DNA of 64,000 nt, from contig CM065186.1 of the NCBI GenBank assembly GCA_033026295.1, forward strand, positions 19,565,672 to 19,629,671, in the 5' to 3' direction. The DNA is from Channa striata. Lineage: Eukaryota; Chordata; Actinopteri; Anabantiformes; Channidae. Below are positions 43,851-55,661 of this stretch, piece by piece. The position numbers and the translations under genes were made by a program. The notes below the pieces were generated by a model that saw nothing but the letters and a program-made list of their open reading frames with translations, was not told the DNA's origin and did no database searches. Position 1 is the first letter of the stretch; every line of letters begins with the position of its first letter.

Positions 43851-45790
43851 TTGAATTGTCTATTTTCTGCACATTATTTTCGTCCGGACTCTGATGTGAG
43901 TCTTTGTAGGCAAATCTTTGGTCATCTTAAAAATGAGTTGAATTTCCAACAAAAAACACACCATTATTTGTCTGCAGCCTGTAACAGAGTGGAGGGTCTG
44001 GTTATGAAAAGCACTTTCATAAACAAGTTACTTGCAGAAACAGTGTTCATTAGTGACCGCTAGAACACAGTCCTCCAGGTCTGCATGTCTTTCATTTATG
44101 ATTTGTTATAGGGTGACCACACCTAGGATACACACTAGGATAAACGAAAAACCCTCTCTATGGTTCTCTGATATGAGTTTGTGGTAGATGGATCACATAA
44201 CGTTTTTGTGTTGCTCTCTTCCTTTACCAGAAATTAATAAGAAAGATACATGTAGGCCAGTGTTGAATAAAGGGTTTACATTTCATGGGACAAATTAAGT
44301 TCATAGCTCAAATTAAGGGCAACCCTGTCCCTGCTGCTCTTGCTTAATTTTTCAAGACTGACGGAATCCAGTTTATCATTTGTCTTAATTTAAAATTTGG
44401 TTTTAAAGAGGCTGTTTTTTTGGTTAGGGTTCAGTCAAAGTATTATTATGCTTATGCATAATCTCTCCCAGCTGGTGGATTTGTGTATGCAACACTGCAC
44501 AAATATATCAAATATTAGCTGCAATAAATGCCACAGTTTTTCACGTAATATCAAGATTCTCTAACCAGAGGCCATAAATGCAATGCAGCCTGTCAAATTA
44601 CATTTATTAGAATCGTCTTATTATGTTAACTTGGCCAAACACTTTATAAAAGAAAAGAAAACTCCTTTTTATCATTTTAGTTAGATTACTATGATTGTTG
44701 AAGAAAATGACTCATTATGATCATTATGCTGTCAATGTAAAAGCTGTTGTTTTTTTATTAGATAGCACAACAACAACAAGAAAAGAACAAACCTGATTTG
44801 CTGTTTGAGTTCATAAAGTAAAAGAGGCATAAATACAGTTTTATCTGATGTGGGCACAGTGCATTGTTTCCATTGCCTCCTAATCAATAAGTACACTGCT
44901 AAATGTTCTCTACGTGTATTATAAATCTGTAGCCCATGTCCTGATGTCTAAGGTTATAATTTATATAATAGCCATAATAGGGTTGCAATGAAGTCGCTAT
45001 ATTGTTTATATTCCCTTATTGTCTAATACTAAAGTAGAAAAAGATGATGATTTAGTAGGAATGACTTTATAACACAGTCAAGCGACATAGACAGTGTATT
45101 TACTTGATGTCAGAATTTTCCCCAGCTGACATTTCTGCTCGCCTGTGTAAAATATACAGTTGTTTTTAGTTTTTGGTGACTAAACCCCCCCAGCCTAAAC
45201 CCAATCAAACTACTACCTTTGCACAGTTAAGGTAAAAAATGTTTTTTATTTAAATAATTTATTTTTAAAATGTATTGTTACCTTGTCACCTTAGTTGGCT
45301 TGTTTGGTTCTTAAACACAAAGTTGGTGAGAGGCTGAGGTCAGGCCATGTTTATCTCCAACACCAAACAACAGCAATTTGTTCAGATCTACAAATTAATT
45401 CCCGACTTTTCATTGAAACTAAAAAAAATCCACTTATGTTCTGTGTACAAATGAAAAATTCCCTATTAAATTAAAGCTGTGATTAAATTAAAGTAGTAAA
45501 CAATTCAAGGAGGTGCTTCGCAACAAAATACACTAACCCAGTCACCCTCTCTCAACAAACCATTATAAAGGTGAACAGGTGCTTTTAAAATCACATACAA
45601 AATAACAAAAGCAACAATTAAACCGATTAAATAACTGTATGTTATAAATTCATTCTAATTATTTCATAGCTTATACATTTAGCTTGAGTAAATTTTAGAA
45701 ATAGGTATTAATCACTGATCATCCTTTGAATAGAAAAAGAAACCTCATTACCCCCTAAGAAAAGGCATTCAGTTTTATTGTAGTCTTAAA
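43851..45790. other. Presumed intron, nothing recognised
   Basis: Very AT-rich sequence without recognised exon or repeat. Confidence 0.4.
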
Positions 45791-46383
45791 AAATATATAG
45801 TGTGTGTGTGTGTGTGTATATTCCGCACTTTCCCCTTCCTTCTTTGGGGTGATCTTGTTCCTTCCTTTAAGCTCGGGTCCTCTAACAGAGGCCTAGGAAT
45901 CTTAGCTGTTCCCAGCACTGCACTCTCCTGGACAAAGATCTCAGATGTTGTTCCTGGAATCTGCTGGAGCCACTCTCCTAGTTTGGGTGTTACAGCCCCC
46001 AATGTTCCTGTCACCACAGGTAACACTTGTGGCTTCACCTTCCACATCCTTTCTAACTCTCCTTTCAGCCCATGGTTTTTCACAAGCTTCTCGTGTTCCT
46101 TCTTCCTGATGTTGCCATCGCTTGGGATTGCCATATCTACCACTACAGCCTTGTTCTCCTGTTTGTCCACAACTACTATGTTGGCTTGGTTGGCCATTAC
46201 AATTTTGTCAGTCTCTATCTGGACGTCCCACAGGTTCTTAGCTCTGCCATTCTCAACCACCCTTGGAGGGGTCTCCCATATTGACTTTGGGGCTTCCAGC
46301 CCGTACTCGGCCCAGATGTTCCTGTACACTATGCCTGCCACTTGGTTATGGCGTTCCATGTCTGCCCTGCCTGCATCTTGCAT
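45775..46383 (-). pseudogene. C-terminal restriction-like endonuclease region of the R4-like LINE
   Basis: This is the longest surviving frame of the element (about 200 residues). It contains VVVDMAIPSDGNIRKKEHEK, where the spaced acidic residues and lysine fit the PD-(D/E)xK-like nuclease of R2/R4 LINEs, and then a well-conserved LGAVTPKLGEWLQQIPGTTS stretch. In an active element the nuclease nicks the target and primes reverse transcription. It is not a host gene: it lacks its own start and is continuous upstream with the interrupted polyprotein. The last residues run into the CA-repeat tail. Confidence 0.6.
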
Positions 46384-47401
46384 CCCGCCGTTATGTGCTG
46401 GTTTTTCTCAGAGGCATCTTTTCACAGCCTGCACCTGGGGCCCTGCCTGGTGTGGTAGATCCCGGCCTTTATTGTTCTTGTACTTAGAGCCTGCTCCATT
46501 GCTGCTAGGATTAGTGCGTCTGTTCTTTCAGCCCAGCTTTGTTCCTGATGTATTCATGGATCTTAGTTGTTTCATCCTGGATAGTGGTTCTGATGCTCAC
46601 TAGTCCTCTGCCTCCTTCTTTCTGCTTATTACAGTCTCAGGATGCTGGATTTGGGGTGAAAGGAGCTACCTCGTCTTAATGTCAATGGCTCCCTTCTCTT
46701 CCTTTGGCCAGCTTTTTATACCAGTGGGGCACCAGATGACTGGGAGGGAATAGGTGTTGGTTGCCTGGACTTTGTTCTTCCTGTTCAGCTGACTTCTCAG
46801 GACTTGCCTTACTTGCCTTTGGAGGTACTTGGTGGTTGCTGTTTTCCTTGCGGTCTCTTCGTGGTTACCATTGCCATTTGCCATTCACTATCCTCAACAT
46901 TGCTATCTTGCCTTCCTGTAGTACAATCCCTTCAGTTCTGACTACCTTTCCTCTCCTTGCTCCCATCCGACCACACTTATCCAGTCCGAATGATATCTCA
47001 ATGTCTTGGCTCTATATCCTGGTTGTATGTCCTGGTTGTATGTATCAGCGAGTTGATGTCTCGCTTGCTCCTGGCGTACAGCTTGATGTCATCCATGTAG
47101 AGGAGGTGGCTGGTGGTTGCGCCATTCCGTAGACGGTATCTATAATCACTCTTGGTGATTATCTGGCTGAGGGGGTTCAGGCCTATGCAGCACAGCAGGA
47201 GGACTGAGCATATCCTTGGTTTATGTTGCACTTGATGTTGACTCATGCAATTGGCTTAAAGTTGGCCTCTAGGGTTGTTTTCCTCTTCCCCATTGAGTTC
47301 TCAATGAAAGCTCTTAGGGACCTCTTGATCTTGTAAAGTTCCAAGCATTCCATGATCCAAGTGTTAATCATTGATTCATAGGTTTTCTTGTAGTCTTGTG
47401 G
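45791..47401 (-). mobile_element. R4/Dong/Rex6-like LINE, 3' half
   Basis: The element lies on the minus strand, 3' end at low coordinates, ending in a (TG/CA)n tail near 45800-45818. Its RT domain retains the catalytic YMDD box (47088-47099) within HLLYMDDIKLYA. Between that and the C-terminal part are frameshifts and stops. The C-terminal part still has a degenerate zinc-knuckle (RCRL...HITAGC) near 46395-46460 and an endonuclease-like domain. Such a restriction-enzyme-like endonuclease downstream of RT is the hallmark of R2/R4-group LINEs, and Rex6 is the known fish R4 member. A nested L2 splits the element. Confidence 0.65.
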
Positions 47402-48735
47402 TAACCCTTTAATTCTAAAATACTTGAAAAAGTAGTTGCAAAGCAATTATGTGACCACCTGCGCAGAGACGACTTGTTTGAAGAATTTCAGTCAGGATTT
47501 AGAGTTCATCATAGCACAGAAACCACACTGATTAAAGTCACCAACAATCTTCTTCTGGCAACAGATAATGGACTCGTCTCTATACTAGTTCTGCTAGATC
47601 TTAGTGCTGCATTTGACACCATTGATCACAGAATATTATTACAGAGACTAGAACATGTTATTGGAATTAAAGGAACTGCACTAATTTGGTTTAAATGGTA
47701 TCTATCAGATAGATTCCAATTTGTTCATGTTAATGATGAATCTTCCACATACACAAAAGTTAGTTATGGAGTTCCACAAGGCTCTGTGTTAGGACCAATA
47801 CTCTTTACTCTATATATGTCTCCCCTTGGCAACATTATTAGAAAACACTCATTTTAAATTTTCATTGCTCGCTGATGACACACAGTTATCTATCTATCTA
47901 TAAAACCTGATGAAACAAATCAATTAATCAAACTACATGCATGTCTAAAAGACATAAGGGGCTGGATGACACATAATTTCCTTTTTCTAAACTCTGATAA
48001 AACTGAAGTTTTTGTGTTTGGGCCTAAAAGTCTAAGAAACATGTTTTCTAACCAAATTGCTACTTTAGATGACATGAATCTGGCCCCCAGTAGCTCTGCA
48101 AGGAATCTCAGAGTCATTTTTGACTAGGGTTTTTCATTTACCTCACACATAAAACAAATCTCTAGAACAGCCTTCTTCCATCTACAGAACATTGCCAAAA
48201 TTAGGAGCATCCTGTCTCAAAGTGATGCTGAAAAACTTGGTCCATGCATTTGTTACTTCTAGATTGCTACTTCATTCTCTCCTCTCACCCCACATTTATA
48301 ATGTCACCACTGTATGACATTAACTCTGTATCTTCTTTGTCCCGTAGTTGTCTTTCTCCCTCTCTGTCCCCGTCTCTCTGTCCCTGTCCTCAGGTGTCCC
48401 CGGATTTGGTGCTGTGTGTCTTCCAGTGCGCAGCTACTGGTCCTACTAACCTGCCCAATGTTTTGTAGTTGCTTTTGTTGCTCTGTTCTTTTCTGTCTCA
48501 ACTTTCCACTCACCCCAACCGGTCAAGGCAGATGTCCATCCACCCTGAGCCTGGTTCTGCTGGAGGTTTCTTCCGTTAAAGGGAGTTTTTCCTCTCCACT
48601 GTTGCCTTACGCTGCTCAAGGGGGATTTGTTGAGTTTTCTTTAAATGTTTATATAGTCTTGACTTTATTATGTAAAGTGCCTTGAGATGACCTTGTTATA
48701 AATTGGCGTTATATAAATAAAGTTGAATTTGAAAA
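47402..48735 (+). mobile_element. 5'-truncated L2-clade LINE nested in the R4-like LINE
   Basis: The copy starts inside the RT (SKILEKVVAKQLCDHLRRDD at about 47411) and continues with ILVLLDLSAAFDTIDH, YGVPQGSVLGPILF and, after a frameshift, LLADDTQLS, all RT motifs in the L2 clade order. The C-terminal region reads KTEVFVFGPK and DAEKLVHAFVTSR, and then most of the usual C-terminus is deleted. The 3' UTR is well preserved, with CCACCCTGAGCCTGGTTCTG and the end GTGCCTTGAGATGACC...TATATAAATAAAG. It lies on the opposite strand to the LINE it interrupts. Confidence 0.8.
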
Positions 48736-49160
48736 ATGTAATTGAATAGTAGATCCAGGCAGTGCACAGGTTGGTGTGTCTGGTCTTGCAGTCTCAGGTG
48801 ACTGCCTTATCTAGTTGGTGCTTTGCTCCCCTGGTGTCACTGCAGATTCCTTTCTGGGGTCTGCTCATGTATTGATCCATGTCCCTGCTCATCTTAGCCA
48901 CTATGGTGCCCGACAGGTACTTTCATGTTGTACAGAGGCAGGTTATTGAGCAGTAGTTGGATGGGACTGCTCCTTTCCTGGTGGTCCTTCAGGATCAGGA
49001 CTGTCTGGCCTTCCATTAGCCATTCAGGGTTGGTGTTCCATCCACTAGTAACTTGTTGTTTTGGAGGAGTGAGGATAGCTTCTTTAACCTGTAGATCATG
49101 AATGGATCATGTCAGGGCCTGATGCTGCCCAGTTCTTCATACCTGAGACCCTCTCTGGAT
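48736..49160 (-). mobile_element. R4/Dong/Rex6-like LINE, 5' remnant
   Basis: This is the other side of the L2 insertion. The minus-strand translation contains GPDMIH, RLKKLSSLLQNNKLL, KMSRDMDQYMSRPQKG and SDTRGAKHQL, which belong to the RT domain upstream of the catalytic box, and it ends at CTAWIY where the L2 begins. On the far side of the L2 the frame resumes with DYKKTYES. The N-terminal region of the element is missing beyond about 49160. Confidence 0.6.
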
Positions 49161-51527
49161 GTCTGACATTGTCTAACATGACATTTTACTGTATAATACT
49201 GGACTATTGGACTATTCAGGCACTATTTTCTGAAGTAGACAAAATTGACTATTTAATTATTGATTTTATAGTTGACAGAATTTTTAAGTGTCGCCTTTAT
49301 TACATGCTCTCTAACAAGAGCTGAAATTCACAATGAAATCACAATGATTATACTGTAAATATTATAGTGTGAATCTTAGTTGGAGTAGGACACTTGCTCC
49401 GAGCCATGAAATTTCACACTCTGACAGTCCATCACTCATGAGATAAAAACTGTGATCAAGGTCACTCTCCATCCAGAGCCACGCTGCCTTGGGTGAGGTT
49501 TTGCTGGAACTGGTCCAGGGCCTTCACTGGCAACTCTCCTGCATCTGTCATGCATGTCAGAATATTTGCAAACTTTGAAACAACTTTCTAATCAGGAAGA
49601 CTCACTAAACTGAAACTAAAGTGTCTCAGTCTAACCACGGTAAGGGAATTGGGAATTTTTTAAAAGCTATTAGAATTTTATTGCCTCTATTATCTTTTTA
49701 TCACATATTATAAATCTCAAAGCACAGCTGCTGTCATTATGTGTAGTTTTTTTCATATCTGATTCTTTAAAGCACAGCAGCTTGGTAATGACTGTTGGTT
49801 AAGGTAGTACTTCTGATCAAATTCCACACTACTTTCAACATCTGACCCGGTCAAGAGAAAAAATGATGTAAATGAGAACAGCTATAGAGTGAACTGGTAA
49901 ATGCGAATACAGAAGGAGGAAACCGTACAGAGCATTGAGATCTTTCTCTTGCTATTTACAAGAACTGTTTCCTTTTTAAATGTGTCATGATCAAGTCAGA
50001 AACAATTAAATACTGTATATGTTCAAAATGTTGTGTCAAGTCTCCTTCTAGACATTTATGTATTCACAATTAAGAACCTACCATAAAGAAGACCAGGACC
50101 AGAGAAAACACCTATGGCATCGTGGGGCTCCCTGACCCATTGGCTAGAATGGCAGCAGATCATCTTTGTTAATGGATTCAGAACAGGTTTTTATCAGATA
50201 ACACAGCACACTTATAATATTTCACAGATAGAAAAAGGATTCCAAACCGGTTGCTTCAAGTGAACGAGCGCGGTCATCAAATGTCGAAAGTCAGTCTCTT
50301 TGCAGATTGGTACAAGCCTCAGACGTATTTCTTTACACTCCACCACAGTAGATATCCGGGTACTCCAGCTTACGTGTGTTTTTCCACAAGGCTTCATATA
50401 AGAGCAGCCAAGCAGCATGTCAGCCCTGTTTAGAATTTATGGCCTTAAAGTTTCTGCAACACATTATTGCATCATAACATAACATAAATTTCTGATCTGC
50501 CACCTCTGGGTCGACCGTTTGACCCAACGTCCTCCCCACAACTTTTTAAAAAGTTAATTCCTCCATTTCTTTTTTTTTGTGAAGTGGCAGCAGTTGTTAG
50601 GAAGGAGCAAAAAACACCAGTGCTGACTTGTTTCTGGTGAATTTCCTTCCGTATGTTCCACATTATCATCACTTGATCAATGTAAAAGTGCAGTTTGGCC
50701 TGTTTTGTACTTGTTGTAGGCTTGTAAAAGAAAGTGACTGTAGTACGAGCCCTAATTTAGCTTGACTTGCGGTAGGCTAAATGCACCTAATCATATTCCA
50801 GACATTCAAATGGAAATGCATTCATGTTCCTTTGTGCTGAGAGGACTCAACAGGACTGGAGCATTCAAAGTTCCTGTAAAATTAATATTTCTTTTGAGAA
50901 GCAACTGGCAGTTTGCCTAATTTAATTGACCATCTTCTGGTGAAAGAAAGTATCTATCTTAAAGCTTTCACTTTGATTTATAACATTCCATACATTAATA
51001 TTTGATACATAATTAATAAAGAAAAATGCTTTTGTAGTATGGCCCAATAGGGATGTTATACCAAAGCGAATTAATTTGTGTTTTTGTTTTTTTTTGTCCA
51101 TTGAAGACCTTTGGTTTAAACATCATTATAAGATGAAAGTTCTGTTTTTTAGCCTTTATTTAGTATGTTGTGGAACATTGAATCTCTGAATTCAGATGAG
51201 CCAAACAGGAAAGGAAACATGTCCTGTGATGTAAGTATAACAATAAATGGCTCTACGTTACTTTTCATGGATTTAACCTTGGGCTTTACTTGTAAATATT
51301 GTATTCAAAAATTAGGTCTGATGAGTTGACTATGGGCGAAAATAAAGATACTTTTGAGAAAAGAGGAAAACCAAAGAGATCCACTACACTGAGGCAGAAA
51401 GAAACCACTGGTGTGCTAAGAATTCATTTTCAGAATAGAATTTAGTGCATGTTTAAATAGTACAAATGTCGTTCATCCGAAACTACTATAAATATACTAC
51501 TATATTTTTAATTAGTCACTGTTATTA
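49161..51527. other. Presumed intron, nothing recognised
   Basis: AT-rich sequence. Positions 50240-50420 are GC-richer and open on both strands but show no convincing splice pair or known motif. Confidence 0.35.
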
Positions 51528-51601
51528 TTTATGTAAAGTGCCTTGAGATGACTTTGTTCGAAATTGGTGCTATATAAATAAAGCTGAATTGAATTGAATT
51601 C
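51528..51601 (+). repeat. L2 3'-tail fragment
   Basis: TATGTAAAGTGCCTTGAGATGAC through GCTATATAAATAAAGC, with a GAATT repeat at the end, matches the 3' end of the L2 copy at 48661-48730. Only about 75 bases are present, a very short 5'-truncated insertion. Confidence 0.8.
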
Positions 51602-51929
51602 AGTGATGTAATGCTTAGGGCTAAGCCTGCTTTTCTTGTAAGCGGATGCAAAATTAACCCAAAATCTAACTTAATAATGCAGAGTCATTTTGTAGTGATG
51701 TTCTTACACCAGCAGAAGTAAGATCCAGGAGTAATGGAATAACCACAATTACACAGTGTATTCAGGCTTGCATTCTCCCCTAATAAATTAAGTAATATTT
51801 GACTTATTTCTAATAAAACATATATTATGTTGATTTGGAAAAAAAATAGTTTTGGGTTTTTGAGATTTCAATATAAAGTGTTAAGAGTTAACACCTCATC
51901 AGTAAGAATTTTTACACTATAAAATACAG

Positions 51930-52060
51930 AGGTGAGGCGAAGAAGAATAAATGCTCGTAGAAAGTCATCTGTGAGACATGGTAAAATGTGGTAAAAGGTT
52001 TTCGAATGGCCATATCAATTACCAGACCTCAATGCAACAAAACATGCATTTCGTCTCTAA
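51930..52060 (+). mobile_element. Tc1-like transposase scrap
   Basis: At about 51993-52050 one frame reads KVFEWPYQLPDLNATKHAF, recognisably the Tc1 pattern V-x-E-W-P-x-Q-S-P-D-L-N. The rest of the element is not recognisable. Confidence 0.45.
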
Positions 52061-52479
52061 ATTATTGTTATTCCACAAAGACATTTTACATACACATGGA
52101 CAGATTTGCCAGTGTCACATCTCATTTAATGAGCGTGTCAGTTTGCTCATCATCATGCTGATACACTTTTATAAACATCAGATCTATATTTACTGGATGT
52201 TTGTTGATGATATAGCCTTTGAAATGTGTTTAAAAATGGACAGAGAAACAAAATGAGACGGCACACAGCCTCAGCGTTTCTGCCGTGCGACAGGGACGTG
52301 CCGTCTTGTTCTCAGCTTTACCTTGAAAAGCTCTCAGTAGTACAGCGTTTCTGGGACTTGTGATGGTGTCTCCCCTAAGAGTCTGCCCCATTTGAAGTGA
52401 CTGAGGACAAAAAAACTTCACTTGAAGACTGATGCGACATGATATCTGCTGCAGCACCGTGTAATACTGTCTTGTCTCG
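52061..52479. other. Presumed intron, nothing recognised
   Basis: Positions 52255-52480 are GC-richer than average but unassigned. Confidence 0.35.
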
Positions 52480-52870
52480 CTGTGGCTTGAGAGACATTAC
52501 TGTTTTCACTCTGGGTGGCCTCCTTCCGTCACTCTAATCAGCGCTTTTAATTACTTTCGCGATTAGCCACCCGACACCTCCCTGTCACCCCTGGGACTCT
52601 CTGCCTGGAAAAGTAGAGAAATGGAAAGGAAAAGCAGGGACAGGCGAGGGGGCTCATCAGGGAGGCAATAGGGAGACCGGGGGCTGTGGTAATATGAGGC
52701 CTTTCCAGTCCATCAGCAGCACAGCCAACTCAGCCCCCTTCCTGCTGGGCAGCTGATGTCATGATAAATGGGTTTTTCGTAGCCCGTGTCAACCCAAGCC
52801 CAGCCTCAAAAAGTATAACGCAGCCAGAAAACGGAGGCTAAATTAGGTCCTCAAGTCTGATAATCAATAG
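52480..52870. promoter_or_regulatory. Candidate conserved non-coding element
   Basis: This block stands out from its AT-rich surroundings with mixed composition, CpGs, and clustered transcription-factor-like words: TAATCAGCG, TTTTAATTAC, CGATTAGCC (homeodomain-type) and TGATGTCATGATAAATGG (CRE- or HOX-like). No frame is convincingly coding and no splice pair was found. Without cross-species alignment this is a suggestion only. Confidence 0.3.
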
Positions 52871-54350
52871 GATCAGACATATACATGCTGTCTTAGCAAA
52901 TGAAGAAACTCAAGTGAATTTTTTTTTTTTTTTTCACAATTGCTGAATGTCACTTTGTTTTTTTTTTAAGTTTTCAATCTTTGTGCCTATGAAAATCAGA
53001 CAGTGGCTGCTGAGTTTTGTATAATGTCAGGATTTAGTTTTGCTGTTAGCTTTCATAATATCCTCGTACATCACTCTCTGTCATAATTGTTAAGGAGAAA
53101 ATATCCCATAAATAAGTAATCTTCGGGACTTCCGATTTACACGCCTGAGTATCACCAAGGTGCTGCAGATTAAATATTTACTCCCACCTTTTTTTAATTT
53201 ACATCATGCCATGATGCATTTTAGTGTGCGCAAGACAAGCAAAGACTCTGGAAATGCCTGGAAGCAAAGGCTATCTCAGCTAACCCTGAAATATAACAGT
53301 GATGTTAGTCATATTAAAAATGTAGCTGTGCCATGGTACTTTAGTTTACCACACAGACAAAGCCTAATGTTCTAACATTAACATGCAAAAGATCATCTGA
53401 AAAGACCATTAACATCTATAAGAGCTGATCTACACAATAGATTTACATAATTATTCTGTCTGTCTTTAAAACTGCAAACTCCCAATGACTCAAAATCTTT
53501 TTTTTATTTAGTTTTTAATTTTTTTATTGCAGGTTTTTGTGTTAGTTTTTTTGGCCAATTGACACAAAATAATCCAAATGAAACAAGTCTTTTAGAATTC
53601 TTTGCAGAGGTCAAAAACCTAAATCTATTACTACATTCACCCTCCAGATTCCGTACTGCATAGAAGCCTCTTCTGGCAGCATTTTGAGTGTTTGTGTTTA
53701 TTACATGTTGGCATTTTAAAATAAAAAAATAATGTGCCATGTTGCAGTTTTCCTGTCCCATTATCCTACATTTCCAAGCTAATAGGGCCAACTGAATCCT
53801 TTTCAATTTACAGCAGGCATGTATACAGATGTTAACCTCCAACTCTGGGCCTCCGTATGTGACCTACCTGACATAGAGTGACTGATTTGTACCTGGTCTC
53901 CTCCTTGACCAAGGCCCTTCTTGTCTGTTTACTGCATTTGGCTTGTGTTCCATCTCTGTGAAGATTCCTGCAGGTTTTAAACTCCTGGGAACACTCAGAG
54001 ATTTGCAAATGGCTTTATACCTTTGTCCTAGTAAGTTCCATTATAACTGGTTGATTTAGATTTTTTTCATTTTTGAAATTGAAATGAAATGCAATAATAA
54101 ATTCTGCTGAATCGTTATGGATTACATACATGTCAACACGTAACGTGGTTAAAATTTGCTCCACGGTCACAAACAGGGACCTTTGGCCCTTATTTTTTTA
54201 TGAATTACAGTTTTTGCGATAATTACCATAATCCGTATTGAGGGTTTGAGTACTTCTGCTACCCCTGCACTCAGTGTATCACACGGGGCTGTGTAGTTCC
54301 AGACTGCTCCGAGTGCTTCTGTCGTGGTGGATCAGTGTATGTGCTCATAC
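52871..54350. other. Presumed intron, nothing recognised
   Basis: T runs lie at 52919-52934 and 52958-52968. No exon or repeat family was recognised. Confidence 0.4.
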
Positions 54351-54357
54351 GGGCCTT

Positions 54358-54433
54358 TCTATGACCCATCTGTTTGCCATGGATCCATTCAGGTTTCAAA
54401 CACATCTAAAGAGATATTAGAGCAAACAGAATG
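54358..54433 (+). repeat. Duplicated segment, outer copy
   Basis: CTATGACCCATCTGTTTGCC followed by ATGGATCCATTCAGGTTTCA and GATATTAGAGCAAACAGAATG is repeated at 54588-54714, where about 50 extra bases separate the two halves. The repeated unit includes MITE interior sequence (CATTCAGGTTTCA), so the outer copy is a partial, internally deleted duplicate. Confidence 0.65.
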
Positions 54434-54509
54434 CTCCAGACCGCGTGAGAGGGTGTGAACATTTTCACAAATAACATATTTCAGTTTTTTAATTAAACTG
54501 AAATCAGTG

Positions 54510-55051
54510 TATAGAGCGCACCTGCTCGGACTATAAGCCGCCAATATCCAGGCTGAAAAATAATATCTGTTGTATGCGGCCTGTTCTTCTATGACCCATC
54601 TGTTTGCACATGGATCCATTCAGGTTTCACCTGAACCTGAATGGTGCCTGTAACACGGCAGTAAAAGTGCATTAATCTAAACACCAAACCACTGAGATAT
54701 TAGAGCAAACAGAATGAGCATTGAAACCACTGTCACACTCGATTTCCTTCACGGATAGCCAGATCGATGGCTTCAAATTAAAAGCTGCATCATAGGAATT
54801 TCTTCGTGTTTTCCATTAGAGGGGGTGAGGGTGTAAAATATTACCGTATTTTGCTGTTGTCAGTTTTGCATTAAGAATAAAACTGGCGCTTTTTGTTTGC
54901 ACTGACTTCCATCTACAGCGCCCATCTGATATTACAGGCTTTTATTTTTCCCATCTGGGCTCAGAAAAATTCAGAAAAGCCGCATTCTGTTAAAGCCGCA
55001 TGGTTCAAAACGTCGGAAAAAGTAGCGGCTTATGGTCCGAAAAATACGGTA
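54510..55051 (-). mobile_element. MITE, copy 2, reverse orientation
   Basis: The right end AGTAGCGGCTTATGGTCCG with AAAAATACGGTA is the reverse complement of the left end of the MITE at 26109. The interior shares CCTGAACCTGAATGGTGCCTG, ACTGACTTCCATCTACAGCGCC and CCAGGCTGAAAAATAATATC. The low-coordinate tip is eroded (TATAGAGCGCACCTGCTCGG). Relative to copy 1 it lacks interior sequence and has gained a segment duplicated with the flank. Confidence 0.65.
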
Positions 55052-55578
55052 TGGGGTTGTAGATTGTTTTATTTTGGAATACATTTACGGTGCTGTAAAA
55101 TTTAAAACAGAGAATAAAACACTGAAACCACTGTCTTCCGGGGTGAAAATACTGTGTTAAGATAATATCATGTGCATTGTTGGAGTTTACTCGAACTTAC
55201 TTCCAAAGTACCCTCTTGTCCCATAATCGAATTTTGCATTGTTCCCTTTCACCATGCTAATGCCAAGCTCTTGACGAATGCAGGTTAAAATGCAGCCGTG
55301 TGTTTGATAGGTGATTTAACTCATTAGCAGAGGTACAAGTGGGTTAACATACTGGCTGGGATCTGTCTGGGGGCATCTCTGCTGTCTTTGTCAATACTGA
55401 AGTGGCTCCCTGCCAGTGCGCTGCTGTCACGCAGGCCTCATCCTTAATCATTCAGTGGAACATCCTGGCTCCCGACCCCATATGTTTGATCACGTTGTGA
55501 CAGAGACGCCTTATTAGTCCTCGGTAACCTACAGTAATTAAACTTGTCTCGTTATTTTGTATTCCCTCTGCCCCCCAG
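55052..55578. other. Presumed intron upstream of the candidate exon
   Basis: Nothing is recognised apart from the acceptor tract at the end. Confidence 0.4.
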
Positions 55579-55661
55579 CCTGAGTGCCACCTCTCTCCAT
55601 CCGTTCCATCCTCCCCGTAATTACCCATCTAGAAGGCTGTGGGAAGCCAGGAAGGTTGAAG
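55579..55661 (+). CDS. Candidate exon of an unidentified plus-strand gene
   Basis: A good acceptor (TTTTGTATTCCCTCTGCCCCCCAG) ends at 55578 and a consensus donor (GAAG|GTAAGTGTG) follows 55661, an 83-base exon. In the frame left by the 36873-36959 exon it reads SLSATSLHPFHPPRNYPSRR and stays open to the donor; the other two frames contain stops. One base is left for the next exon, which I did not find. The peptide matches nothing I know, so this could also be a non-coding exon with a chance open frame. Confidence 0.45.

Noticed and set aside
45800..46603. Long plus-strand open frame (267 codons)
   Set aside because: It is antisense to the endonuclease region of the R4-like LINE. The minus-strand translation carries the conserved motifs, and this one has none.
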